From: Rhodospirillales bacterium
GTDB taxonomy: Bacteria > Pseudomonadota > Alphaproteobacteria > Reyranellales > Reyranellaceae
NCBI GenBank assembly: GCA_016699855.1
Contig: CP064988.1
Coordinates: 5,112,501 to 5,176,500, forward strand
Direction: 5' to 3'
DNA length: 64,000 bases
Shown: positions 1 to 11,173 of the stretch, one piece after another
Layout: each line of letters opens with the position of its first letter
Position numbering within the stretch: position 1 is the stretch's first letter
Program-made: the position numbers and the translations under genes
The notes under the pieces: generated by a model
Databases searched by the model: none
Told to the model about the DNA's origin: nothing
What the model saw: the letters and a program-made list of their open reading frames with translations, nothing else

Positions 1-108
1 CTGCGGATCATCCCGCACGCCCGCCACGGCATTCCGTTCTCGCACGCCGAGGAGTGCGCCCGGTCGTGCGTCGCGTTCCTGCGCCGGAACGGGTTCGTGG
101 GCGGGTAG
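1..108 (+). CDS. alpha/beta-hydrolase family protein, C-terminal end only
   Basis: The window opens inside a reading frame of 35 codons that ends at TAG 106-108. The visible tail, with IPHARHGIPFSHAEEC followed by a helix ending in FLRRNG, resembles the last strand and helix of alpha/beta-hydrolases, where the catalytic histidine sits in a G/R-H-x-I/P-P stretch and is followed by a P/A-E-E-C/F helix. The assignment rests on this short similarity only; the substrate cannot be told. The gene starts outside the window. Confidence 0.45.
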   Translation: MRIIPHARHGIPFSHAEECARSCVAFLRRNGFVGG

Positions 109-144
109 CGTCCGCGTTCAACGTGCGGCGGCACGCCGTCGTCG

Positions 145-195
145 CACGACCCCACCGTCATCCCGAGCGTAGCGAGGGATGACGGTGGGGTCGTG
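145..195. repeat. intergenic palindromic repeat (REP-like hairpin)
   Basis: A perfect 20-bp inverted repeat (145-164 and 176-195) surrounds the 11-nt loop GAGCGTAGCGA, between the end of one hydrolase gene and the end of a convergent one. The core GTCATCCC...GGGATGAC recurs in a diverged copy at 43252-43320. Its position between two converging 3' ends would suit a bidirectional transcription terminator, but there is no T tract. Related dispersed intergenic palindromes are common in high-GC alphaproteobacteria. Confidence 0.75.
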
Positions 196-226
196 TCCTG
201 AACGAGCGCGCTGAGCGTCCGCGAGG

Positions 227-1015
227 TCAGTTGAGCGTCGCCAGCGCCCGCAGGACGTCCTCGGGCTTCTCGTGGCCGACGAGGTGTCCGGCCCGCGGGA
301 TCGTGACCAGACGCGCGCCGTTGATGCCCTTGCGGAACGCCTCGCCGTAGACCGGCGGGATCAGCTTGTCCTCGGCGCCCCAGATCACGAGCGTCCGCGC
401 CTTGATGCGGTAGAGGCGCTCGGCGAGGCCGCGGTCGGGGATCGGGAACAGGATCTTGCCCGCCATGCCCAGGCGGCGGGCGTTCATCACCATGAAGTCG
501 GCGAGGAACTTGATGTCGTTGAGATCGCCCGACGGCGTCATCAGCCGCTTGCCGGCCTCGACGTCGTGGAACAGATAGCCCGGCAGCTCCTGCGGCAGCA
601 GCGCGAACAGATCGGGGATGGGCGTGGCGTCCATCCACAATCCGGCGGAAGAGACCAGGCAGAGGCGCTCGATCTCGTTCGGCGCCAGCGCCGCCATCTC
701 GGCGGCGATCATGCCGCCCATCGACAGGCCGAGCACCATCGGCTTCGCGAGACCGAGCGCGTCGACCACGTCGAAGCCGAGCAGCGCGAAGTCGAGCATC
801 GTGCGCACGCGCTCCTCGCCGGTCGAATCCTCGTAGCCGGGGAGCAGGGGGGCGTAGACGCGGTACTTCGTCGCCAGCGCGGCGAGGAATGGATCGTCGC
901 GCATCAGGCCGCCGGCCCCGTGGAAGAACAGCAGCGGCGCGCCGTCGCCGCCCTCGTAGACGCGGATCTTGGCGCGGCCGCCGGCGACATCGATCAGACG
1001 GGACGTGATGGGCAT
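227..1015 (-). CDS. alpha/beta-fold hydrolase
   Basis: This 262-residue protein is a complete single-domain alpha/beta-hydrolase. The oxyanion-hole HG lies in FFHGAGG (residues 30-36), the nucleophile elbow is GLSMGG with Ser98, the acid is probably Asp216 in WGAEDKLIPP, and the catalytic histidine is probably His244 in RAGHLVGHEKPED. There is no signal peptide, so it should be cytoplasmic. The family covers esterases, lactonases and C-C bond hydrolases, and the sequence alone does not fix the substrate. It lies 88 bp downstream of a flavin-dependent oxidoreductase gene on the same strand, so the two may act on the same compound. That link is inference. Confidence 0.85.
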   Translation of the reverse strand: MPITSRLIDVAGGRAKIRVYEGGDGAPLLFFHGAGGLMRDDPFLAALATKYRVYAPLLPGYEDSTGEERVRTMLDFALLGFDVVDALGLAKPMVLGLSMGGMIAAEMAALAPNEIERLCLVSSAGLWMDATPIPDLFALLPQELPGYLFHDVEAGKRLMTPSGDLNDIKFLADFMVMNARRLGMAGKILFPIPDRGLAERLYRIKARTLVIWGAEDKLIPPVYGEAFRKGINGARLVTIPRAGHLVGHEKPEDVLRALATLN

Positions 1016-1103
1016 CTTTTGACTCTGAAGGTGCGGGACGGAAGGCCGTGGCGGCCGCGCCCATCGTCCGGGCGCGGCGGCCGGGCGTGGGATCGGAGGC
1101 GGC

Positions 1104-2336
1104 CTACTCGGCCGCGACGCGGCGCTCCGCCTCCGCCATCGGCTTGATCCAGAAGCGGTCCTCGTTCCGCCATTCCGGGAACAGCTCCGCCTTCAGCCGC
1201 GGCATGACCTTCTCGGCGAACAGGGTCGTCGAGTGGCGCACCTTGTCGGCCGGCATGTCGCCGATCTGGAACAGGCCGAAGATGTTGCCGACGCGCAGCG
1301 ACTTCGCGAGGTCGACCATGCGGTCGTGCACCGTCGCCGGCGAGCCGGCGATCACGTAGCCTTGGTCGACGAGGTCCTTCCACGTCAGCGTCGGGTAGTT
1401 GCGCAGCTGCGCCTGCGTCAGCTGCGTCACCATGTTGGCCTGCAGCGTCTTGACCGTGCGGTAGCCCGGCGCGTCGGCGAAGCCGGGATAGACGTGCAGG
1501 CAGCGGTTATAGAAGTAGTGCACGTGCGGCGCGTAGAGACGCTCGGCCTCGGCGTCCGTCTCCGCGACGCAGATCACCTGGGCGAAGCCGCCGCGGTAGG
1601 GGCTCTCGTCCTTGCCGGCCTTGGCGACGCGCTCCCAGTAGCCGTCCATCAGCTGCTTGGCGCGGAGGTAGCCGGAGTAGCTGAGGTAGCAGTAGGTGTA
1701 GTCGTGCTCGAGGCAGAAATCGTAGGTCTCCAGCGAGCCGCCGCCGGGGATGAAGATCGGCGGCCGCGGCCGCTGGACCGGCTTGGGCCAGCAATTGACG
1801 TAGCGCAGCTTGGTGTAGCGGCCGTTGAAGGCGAACGGCTCGTCCTCGCGCCACGCCCGCATGATCAGCTCGTGCGCCTCGCTGTACATCTCGCGCGTCA
1901 GCGCCGGGATCGAGCCGTAGGCGTAGTTGGTGTCCATCGACGTGCCGACCGGGAACCCCGCCGCGAGCCTGCCGCCGCAGATCACGTCGAGCATCGCGAA
2001 TTCCTCGGCGACGCGGATCGGTGGATTGTAGAGGGCGATCGAGTCGCCCAGCACCATGATCGCGGCCTTGCTGGTGCGTCGCGCCAGCGTCGCCGCCATG
2101 ATGTTCGGCGACGGCATCAGGCCGTAGGCGTTGGCGTGGTGCTCGTTCACGCCCAGCGCGTCGAAGCCCACCGTCTCGGCGTATTCGAGCTGGTCGAGAT
2201 ACTCGTGGTAGATCTGATGGCCGCGCTTGGGGTCGTAGAGCGTGGTCGGGATGTCGACCCACACCGAACGGTACTTCTCGCGGAAATCGTCGGGCAGATG
2301 CGGCCACGGCATCAGATGGAACCAGGTGAACTTCAT
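1104..2336 (-). CDS. LLM class flavin-dependent oxidoreductase
   Basis: A 410-residue bacterial-luciferase-like (LLM) protein, expected to use reduced FMN or F420 to oxidise a small organic substrate. The N-terminus MKFTWFHLMPWPHLP, the GFDALGVNEHHANAYG segment (an active-site His region of the family) and the barrel-end region around GNIFGLFQIGD support this. The frame is open far upstream, but recognisable family sequence begins at this ATG, so I placed the start at 2336. Relatives sit in degradation clusters next to hydrolases and short-chain dehydrogenases, as here. The substrate is unknown. Confidence 0.85.
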   Translation of the reverse strand: MKFTWFHLMPWPHLPDDFREKYRSVWVDIPTTLYDPKRGHQIYHEYLDQLEYAETVGFDALGVNEHHANAYGLMPSPNIMAATLARRTSKAAIMVLGDSIALYNPPIRVAEEFAMLDVICGGRLAAGFPVGTSMDTNYAYGSIPALTREMYSEAHELIMRAWREDEPFAFNGRYTKLRYVNCWPKPVQRPRPPIFIPGGGSLETYDFCLEHDYTYCYLSYSGYLRAKQLMDGYWERVAKAGKDESPYRGGFAQVICVAETDAEAERLYAPHVHYFYNRCLHVYPGFADAPGYRTVKTLQANMVTQLTQAQLRNYPTLTWKDLVDQGYVIAGSPATVHDRMVDLAKSLRVGNIFGLFQIGDMPADKVRHSTTLFAEKVMPRLKAELFPEWRNEDRFWIKPMAEAERRVAAE

Positions 2337-2410
2337 CGTCGCCTCCGATGCGGCCACGGCCGCTCCAATTCGTCCGCCATTCCGCCGTCCGCCGCGGCGT
2401 CCCGCCAACC

Positions 2411-2752
2411 CTAGCTGACGGGCTTCGCCGCGCAACGCCTCCACACCTCGACCGGCCGGTCGGGCGCCGGCCGCAGATTCATCGTCGTCTCGCTCAACAG
2501 CGCCATCTCGACGACGGGGCCGCCGGGCCGCTGGTAGCGGAACCCGTGGCGGTCGTAGTCGCCCTTCATCGCCACGCCCTCGGGCGTCACGATGTCCGGT
2601 CCCCGGATCGTCAGATCGCGGTTGTCGGCCGAACACCAGCGTCCGTCGATGGCGTCGGCGCGCGCGGGCGTCGCGGCCGACACGACCAGCGCGGCGGCGA
2701 GGGTCGCTGCGGCCAGCCGCCGGGGCTGCGCGCTCTTCGGTGGCCCGCGCAT
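2411..2752 (-). CDS. small secreted hypothetical protein
   Basis: A 113-residue protein with a clear Sec signal peptide: basic N-terminus RGPPKSAQPRR, an Ala/Leu/Val-rich core and a probable cleavage at PARA-DA near residue 32. The mature part of about 80 residues has two cysteines, WCSADN near the start and WRRCAAKP at the end, which could form a disulfide in the periplasm. I do not recognise the family. Its ATG directly abuts the stop codon of the upstream SDR gene, so the two are very probably co-transcribed. Confidence 0.65.
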   Translation of the reverse strand: MRGPPKSAQPRRLAAATLAAALVVSAATPARADAIDGRWCSADNRDLTIRGPDIVTPEGVAMKGDYDRHGFRYQRPGGPVVEMALLSETTMNLRPAPDRPVEVWRRCAAKPVS

Positions 2753-3625
2753 TCAATCGTCGCCGCCGACGCGGCGCACTTCCATCGCCTGGCCGGTCGA
2801 GCCGTGGTTGACGCCGGCGCTGCGCAGGAACGGGTTGTCCTTGCCGGTGCCCCACAGCGCGATGCCCTGCGCCAGCAGGCCGCCATCGACTTTCACCGTC
2901 TCGCCGGTGATGAAGCGCGCGTCGTCCGAGCACAGGAACACCGCCGCGGCCGCGATGTGCTTGCCGTCGCCGCGCTCCGGCCAGGGCTGGCGCGCGAACT
3001 GGCGCTCGTAGCGCTCGGGCTGGCCGCGGTGCACCAGCGGCGTCGAGATCACGCCCGGCGCGATGGCGTTGACGCGGATCATGTGCGGCGCCAGCTCGGT
3101 GGCGACGTTCTCGGTGAGGCTGATGACGGCGGCCTTGGCGGCGGAGTAGGCGTGGCTGCCGCCGCCGCCGACGATGCCGGCGATCGAGGCGGTGACGAGG
3201 ATCGCGCCGCCGCGGCCGTGCTTCTTCATCGCCATGGAGGCGTGCTTCATGCCGAGGAACACGCCGCGCGTCAGCACCGCGAAGGTGTAGTCCCAGCCCT
3301 CGACCGTGGTCTCGGCGATCGGGCCGAAGGCGCCGCCGACGCCGGCGTTGAGATAGGCGATGTCGAGCGTGCCGAACACCCGCTCGGTCTCCGCCACCAT
3401 CGCGATGGCGTCGCGCTCGTCGGCCACGTCGGTGCGCACGAACGCCACGCGCCCGGCGTGGCCCGCCGCCTCGCCCAGCGCCACCGTCCCGCGGCCGTTG
3501 GCCTCGTTCAGGTCAGACACCATCACCCGCGCGCCCTCGTCGAGGAAGCGCAGCGCCGTGTCGCGGCCCATGCCGCTGCCGGCGCCGGTGATGACCGCGA
3601 CCTTGTCCTGGAGTCTACCCGCCAC
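2753..3625 (-). CDS. SDR family NAD(P)-dependent oxidoreductase
   Basis: A 290-residue classical short-chain dehydrogenase/reductase. The cofactor-binding TGAGSGMG is at residues 13-20, NAG is around Asn93, the catalytic serine is probably Ser147, and YSAAK gives Tyr160 and Lys164. Asp38 in MVSDLNEA, after the second strand, suggests NAD rather than NADP. It heads a short minus-strand run with the secreted 113-residue protein. A 20-bp perfect palindrome lies 20 bp upstream of the start, a likely repressor site. The 3' end of the LysR frame overlaps the first 103 bp of this gene. The substrate is unknown. Confidence 0.9.
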   Translation of the reverse strand: MAGRLQDKVAVITGAGSGMGRDTALRFLDEGARVMVSDLNEANGRGTVALGEAAGHAGRVAFVRTDVADERDAIAMVAETERVFGTLDIAYLNAGVGGAFGPIAETTVEGWDYTFAVLTRGVFLGMKHASMAMKKHGRGGAILVTASIAGIVGGGGSHAYSAAKAAVISLTENVATELAPHMIRVNAIAPGVISTPLVHRGQPERYERQFARQPWPERGDGKHIAAAAVFLCSDDARFITGETVKVDGGLLAQGIALWGTGKDNPFLRSAGVNHGSTGQAMEVRRVGGDD

Positions 3626-4614
3626 GATGTCCGTTCCTCTCCGAGCATGAACGCGCGTTCATGCCGAGCTTTGCCCATGCGCCGACGCGGGGCAAGGCTC
3701 GTCGCCCGGCGGGCGCCGCTTCCTCGGCGTACGTCCCTCCAGCGCACCGCGCTCTCGGCGAACAGTTCGATCACCGCGTCCATGCCGGCGCGCACCCGCG
3801 GCAGGTCGCGCAGGTCGCGATGCACGAGCAGCCATTGGTCGGCCGCGACCGCGTCGATGACCCCGCCGACGCGGCGGAGGTCGGCGTCGGAATCGCCGAG
3901 GAAGCAGGGCAGCACGGCGAGGCCGGCGCCGGCGCGCGCCGCCTCCTGGAGCACCAGCCAGTTATTGGCGCGCACGGCCGGCCGCACGTCGCCGAGCAGA
4001 TCGGCCAGCCACCGGGCACCGGGCATGTAGCCGTGCGCGTCGTCGAAGCCGGCCCACGGCATGATGCGCAGCGCAGGAGGCGCAGGGCGGGCGTGGGCCG
4101 TCAGATTGGGGTGCCCGTAGACGGCGTAGGCGACGCGGCCGATCCGGCGGGCGACGATCTCACCTAGGTCGGGCACCTGCTCGCGGATCATCAGATCCGC
4201 CTCCCGCCGGGAGAGGTTGGCCAGCATGTGGCTGGTCGCGAGCTCGAACTCGATCTCCGGCAGCTTGCGGCGCAGGGCGGCGGCGCGGCGCGCCAGCAGC
4301 GTCGTCATCGCCTCGCCGGCCGATATCCGCACGACGCCGCGCGCCGTGTCGGTGAGGCCGGCGCTGCGCCGGCCGATCGACTCGGCCGCGCGCTCCATGG
4401 CCTCCGCGTCCTCCAGCAGCTCGGCGCCCGCTGCAGTCGGGGCGAAGCGGTCGGGCAGGCGGTCGAACAAGCGCGCGCCGAGGCGCCCCTCCAGCGCGCG
4501 CACGCGGCGCGCGACGGTGGGGTGGCTCACGCCCAGCCGCTTCGCGGCCGCGCTCAGATTGCCCTCGCGGGAGAGGGTGAGGAACACCCGCAGGTCGTCC
4601 CAGTCGGCGCTCAT
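3523..4614 (-). CDS. LysR family transcriptional regulator (over-long C-terminus)
   Basis: The frame encodes 363 residues. Residues 1-60 (MSADWDDLRVFLTLSREGNL then SAAAKRLGVSHPTVARRVRAL) are the winged helix-turn-helix, and the following 230 residues are the LysR substrate-binding domain. Family members usually end near residue 295, matching VRWRDVRR here (about position 3725). The remaining 65 or so residues are Arg/Ala-rich, do not resemble the family, and run 103 bp into the SDR gene. I infer either a lost natural stop or a base error near 3720. The divergent DUF1127 gene and the CGTACAG repeats between them suggest autoregulation and control of that neighbour. Confidence 0.8.
   Translation of the reverse strand: MSADWDDLRVFLTLSREGNLSAAAKRLGVSHPTVARRVRALEGRLGARLFDRLPDRFAPTAAGAELLEDAEAMERAAESIGRRSAGLTDTARGVVRISAGEAMTTLLARRAAALRRKLPEIEFELATSHMLANLSRREADLMIREQVPDLGEIVARRIGRVAYAVYGHPNLTAHARPAPPALRIMPWAGFDDAHGYMPGARWLADLLGDVRPAVRANNWLVLQEAARAGAGLAVLPCFLGDSDADLRRVGGVIDAVAADQWLLVHRDLRDLPRVRAGMDAVIELFAESAVRWRDVRRGSGARRATSLAPRRRMGKARHERAFMLGEERTSWRVDSRTRSRSSPAPAAAWAATRRCASSTRARG
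3645..3664. promoter_or_regulatory. perfect 20-bp palindrome, TetR-type operator candidate
   Basis: GCATGAACGCGCGTTCATGC is a perfect palindrome ending 20 bp upstream of the SDR start codon. The inner TGAACG-CG-CGTTCA has the spacing and symmetry typical of TetR-family operators. It lies inside the over-long 3' end of the LysR reading frame, so that stretch probably works as the SDR promoter. No TetR gene is visible nearby, so the binding protein would be encoded elsewhere. Confidence 0.55.
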
Positions 4615-4676
4615 GTACGAAAACGTACAGCTAGTGGTCTCCATTGTCGAGTTACGAACGAATACGTACAGGCTAG
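4614..4676. promoter_or_regulatory. LysR/DUF1127 divergent control region with repeated CGTACAG motifs
   Basis: TGTACG-AAAA-CGTACA (4614-4629) is a perfect inverted repeat that begins at the first base of the LysR start codon. A related imperfect repeat, TTACG...CGTA, occupies 4652-4668. The right-hand element recurs as CGTACAGCTAG (4624-4634) and CGTACAGGCTAG (4665-4676), about 41 bp apart, four helical turns. Spaced dyads between a LysR gene and its divergent target are the usual arrangement for an autoregulated LysR switch. Confidence 0.55.
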
Positions 4677-4744
4677 CTTTCCCGGCATGGAGCGCGGCGA
4701 CGACCTCGATGCGATGCCGCCGCACCGACCGGAAGAGAGGAACG

Positions 4745-4966
4745 ATGACCGCCGCGACGCACCGCTTGCACGACCACCTGGCGCCCGCTCCGCCCCGCGA
4801 CAGTCTTTTCCACCGCCCACGGATCGCGCTCGACTGGCTGTCGCGCCGGATGGCGCTGGCCCGCTCGCGGGCGGTGCTTCAGGAGTTGGACGGCCGCCTG
4901 CTGGCCGACGTCGCGCTCGACCGCGCCGCCGCGAGGGCGGAAGCTGCCAAGGGGTTCTGGGGCTGA
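4745..4966 (+). CDS. DUF1127 domain-containing small protein
   Basis: A 73-residue protein. Its C-terminal half, LDWLSRRMALARSRAVLQEL followed by DGRLLADVALDRAAARAEAAKGFW, has the DUF1127 pattern: a tryptophan, Arg-rich helix, L-x-x-L-D/G-x-x-L-L-A-D-V/I-x-L-x-R, and a terminal FW. In other alphaproteobacteria short DUF1127 proteins affect RNA turnover and phosphate or carbon metabolism; their role here is unknown. AGAGAGGAACG just upstream is a good ribosome-binding site for ATG 4745. The gene diverges from the LysR gene across the repeated operators. Confidence 0.75.
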   Translation: MTAATHRLHDHLAPAPPRDSLFHRPRIALDWLSRRMALARSRAVLQELDGRLLADVALDRAAARAEAAKGFWG

Positions 4967-5011
4967 GGCGGGAACGGCGCCGCCGCGGCGCCCCGGACGG
5001 GAGTTCTAGAG

Positions 5012-8632
<3,621 letters not shown>

Positions 8633-8727
8633 CCCGCACCGCGCGTCTTGCGGGCGCCAGGCGGCCGGATCAGACTTTCACCGTCCGGCGTGGCCGACGT
8701 TCCGCGCCGCATGACAGGAGGATGGTC

Positions 8728-9453
8728 ATGACGCACGGATGTGATCGACGCGCCTTCCTGCGGGCGGGCGGAGGTTTCGCGCTGCTCGCCACCATCGGCG
8801 CGCCGGCCTGGGCGCAGACTCCGCTGAAGCCCGGTGAGAGCGACGCGCTGATCGTGGTCGACGTGCAGCGTTGCTTCACGAAGGGCGGCAGCCTCGAGGT
8901 GCCGGACGGCGACGCCGTCGTACCGCTGATCAACCGCCTGGCCAAGAGCTTCGCCAACGTGATCCTGACGCAGGACTGGCACACGCCGAACCACGTCTCG
9001 TTCGCGTCCTCGCATCCCGGCAAGAAGCCGTTCGAGACGATCGACCTGCCCTACGGCAAGCAGGTGCTGTGGCCTGACCATTGCGTGCAGGGCACGGACG
9101 GCGCCGGGCTGCATCCCGATCTCGCCATCCCGCACGCCCAGCTCGTCGTCCGCAAGGGCTTCCGCCGCGGGATCGACAGCTACTCCGCCTTCCTCGAGGC
9201 CGACCGCAAGACCGAGACCGGCCTGGGCGGCTACCTGAAGGACCGCGGCATCACGCGGCTGTTCTTCGCCGGACTGGCGACCGATTTCTGCGTCGCCTGG
9301 ACCGCGTTGGACGCGCGCAAGAAGGGTTTCGAGGCGCTAGTGATCGAGGACGCGTCGCGCGGCATCGACGCGCAGGGCTCGATGGCGGCGGCGTGGAAGA
9401 ACATGCTCGAGGCCGGCGTGAAGCGCATCAAGTCGGCCGACATCGCCGCCTGA
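8728..9453 (+). CDS. pncA: nicotinamidase/isochorismatase-family hydrolase with Tat signal
   Basis: A 241-residue PncA-type enzyme that would hydrolyse nicotinamide to nicotinate and ammonia. Catalytic residues are Asp45 (VVDVQRCF), Lys143 (VRKGF) and Cys188 (ATDFCVAW). Metal ligands are in DWHTPNH (residues 83-89), and DHC follows. The N-terminus CDRRAFLRAGG, a hydrophobic stretch and PAWA-Q (cleavage after residue 29) form a convincing twin-arginine signal, so a periplasmic location is inferred. Most PncA proteins are cytoplasmic. ATG 8728 is 6 nt after AGGAGG; ATG 8722 is too close to it. The gene lies about 95 bp after the double ABC exporter. Confidence 0.8.
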   Translation: MTHGCDRRAFLRAGGGFALLATIGAPAWAQTPLKPGESDALIVVDVQRCFTKGGSLEVPDGDAVVPLINRLAKSFANVILTQDWHTPNHVSFASSHPGKKPFETIDLPYGKQVLWPDHCVQGTDGAGLHPDLAIPHAQLVVRKGFRRGIDSYSAFLEADRKTETGLGGYLKDRGITRLFFAGLATDFCVAWTALDARKKGFEALVIEDASRGIDAQGSMAAAWKNMLEAGVKRIKSADIAA

Positions 9454-9483
9454 GCGGGGAATCGATGAGACTGGCGGCGGGCG

Positions 9484-9813
9484 CTACCAGCCAGATTGAC
9501 GGATCGCATTGCCCGCGTCGGTCCACCGAGCCGTGATTCGAATTGGAGTCACGATCTCCGCCAAGCCGTAGTCGACTAGAAGAAGGATCGCGGTTTCCGC
9601 AGCGGTCTCGGCCAAGCTGTCCAACCGCCCGTCGAGGGTGCAACACTGCTCAACGTATTTTACGAGCGATCGGACGAGGGTCTTCTCAAGCGCGTGGCCT
9701 ACCTCGTCGGGAACGTTGCCCGTGAACTGCTCGACGAGCATATAGAGAGAATTCAGCAGGGCTTCGTTTCTCTGCGTGATTTCGTCTCGCCAGTTTGGCT
9801 CGTCGTCCTCCAT
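9484..9813 (-). CDS. hypothetical protein
   Basis: A 109-residue acidic, mostly helical protein that I do not recognise. It has no signal peptide or membrane segment. The N-terminal third is rich in Glu, Asn and Leu, and a pair of cysteines (EQCC) lies in the middle. Base composition is visibly less GC-rich than the neighbours, and codons ending in A or T are frequent, suggesting recent arrival or a gene under different selection. It is convergent with the nicotinamidase gene. It is probably real because its frame is open with a natural amino acid mix, but there is no functional evidence. Confidence 0.5.
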   Translation of the reverse strand: MEDDEPNWRDEITQRNEALLNSLYMLVEQFTGNVPDEVGHALEKTLVRSLVKYVEQCCTLDGRLDSLAETAAETAILLLVDYGLAEIVTPIRITARWTDAGNAIRQSGW

Positions 9814-9959
9814 GGCGTCGCCCTCTAGAGTCAGGTTGTTGGCATCTAGTCGATCTCGCGCTGCTCACCACCCGGTATGTTGCGGCCGAGATCCGGACGG
9901 CATCGCAAATCGCCGCACAACTGTCCGATGATGTTGCAGGCTCAATCAGAGAACTCGCG

Positions 9960-11153
9960 CTAGCCCGCATTGCGGCGGTGCGCCAGCGACAGCGCTCGGT
10001 CGAGATCGTCGAACAGATCCTCTTTGGCCTCGATCCCGACGCTGAGGCGCAGCAGATCGGCGGGCGCCGGGGTGCCGGCGCCCTCGACGCTGGCGCGGTG
10101 CTCGATCAGGCTCTCGACGCCGCCCAGCGACGTGGCGCGCTTCCATAGGCCGACCTGCGCCGCCACCGCGATGGCGGCGGCCTCGCCCGTGAGGTCGAGC
10201 GCCGGATCGCCCTTCACGCGGATCGACATCATGCCGCCGAAGCCGCCGGCCATCTGCCGGCCCGCGACCTCGTGGCCGGCGAAGCCGGGCAAACCGGGAT
10301 AGAGCACGGCCTCGACGAGGGGATGCGCCGCCAACCGCTCCGCCAGCCAACGCGCGTTGTCGGCGGCCGTACGCACACGCGGGAACAGCGTCCGCATGCC
10401 GCGCAGCAGGAGGTAGGATTCCAGCGCCCCGAGCACCGTGCCGAGCTGCGCCCGGATCAGGCGGATGCGCTTCCAGTGGTCGTCGTCGTGCGCCGCCACC
10501 AGCGCGCCGGCGATGACGTCGCTATGTCCGGCGAGATACTTGGTGGCGGCGTGCATCACGAGATCGGCGCCATGCTCGATCGGCCGCGTGAACACCGGCG
10601 TGGCGCAGGTCGAGTCGACCGCCAGCAGGGCGCCGGCGTCGTGGGCGATCCTGGCGCAGGCCGCGATGTCGGACACGCACCACAGCGGATTGGCCGGCGT
10701 CTCCAGCCAGATCATCCTGGTCTTTCCCGGCCGCACCGCCGCGCGGACGGCATCGACCGAGTCGGCGTCGACGAACTCGACCACCAGTCCCCAATGCGTC
10801 GCGAAATTGAGCAGCCAGTTGCGCAGCGACCAGTACATGACCTTGGGCGCGATGACGTGGTCGCCGGGCGCCAGCGCCAGGAAGCAGGCCGTGGCGGCGC
10901 TCATGCCCGAGGAGAACACCATCGCCGCCGCGCCGCCCTCCAGCTTGGCGAGGAGCTGCTCCGGCTGGTCGTAGTTCGGCGAGTCGGCGCGGCTGTAGAC
11001 GCGGCCGGAGCGGTACTGGTTGTCGGGGTCGCGCAGATACGTCGTCGCGAGATGGATCGGCGGCACCACCGCGCGGGTGGCCTCGTCGACCCAGCCCAGC
11101 GCCTGCGCGGCGAGGGATTCCGGCGCGAGCGGCTTCGCCTTGCTGTCGGTCAT
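9960..11153 (-). CDS. trans-sulfuration family PLP-dependent enzyme
   Basis: A 397-residue member of the Cys/Met metabolism PLP family (cystathionine gamma-synthase, cystathionine lyases, methionine gamma-lyase). It has the N-terminal TTYLRD and YSRADSPNYDQPEQLLAKLE, the phosphate-binding FSSGMSA, a cofactor Asp180 in AVDSTCATPV, and the Schiff-base lysine Lys205 in HAATKYLAGHSD. TSLGGVESLIEHR near the C-terminus is the family substrate-carboxylate region. The frame is open much further upstream, but homology starts at ATG 11153. It lies 20 bp after the amidotransferase gene and is likely co-transcribed with it. The exact reaction cannot be chosen from sequence. Confidence 0.85.
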   Translation of the reverse strand: MTDSKAKPLAPESLAAQALGWVDEATRAVVPPIHLATTYLRDPDNQYRSGRVYSRADSPNYDQPEQLLAKLEGGAAAMVFSSGMSAATACFLALAPGDHVIAPKVMYWSLRNWLLNFATHWGLVVEFVDADSVDAVRAAVRPGKTRMIWLETPANPLWCVSDIAACARIAHDAGALLAVDSTCATPVFTRPIEHGADLVMHAATKYLAGHSDVIAGALVAAHDDDHWKRIRLIRAQLGTVLGALESYLLLRGMRTLFPRVRTAADNARWLAERLAAHPLVEAVLYPGLPGFAGHEVAGRQMAGGFGGMMSIRVKGDPALDLTGEAAAIAVAAQVGLWKRATSLGGVESLIEHRASVEGAGTPAPADLLRLSVGIEAKEDLFDDLDRALSLAHRRNAG

Positions 11154-11173
11154 GGCGCTGTTCCGCGGACCGC

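Noticed and set aside
2337..2933. N-terminal extension of the LLM oxidoreductase frame (to 609 residues)
   Set aside because: The added residues are Arg/Ala/Gly-rich and lie antisense or in another frame to real genes; family similarity begins exactly at ATG 2336.
9686..9970. A 94-residue minus-strand frame overlapping the 9484-9813 gene
   Set aside because: It overlaps a better frame, has an Arg/Ser-rich chance composition and no start signal.
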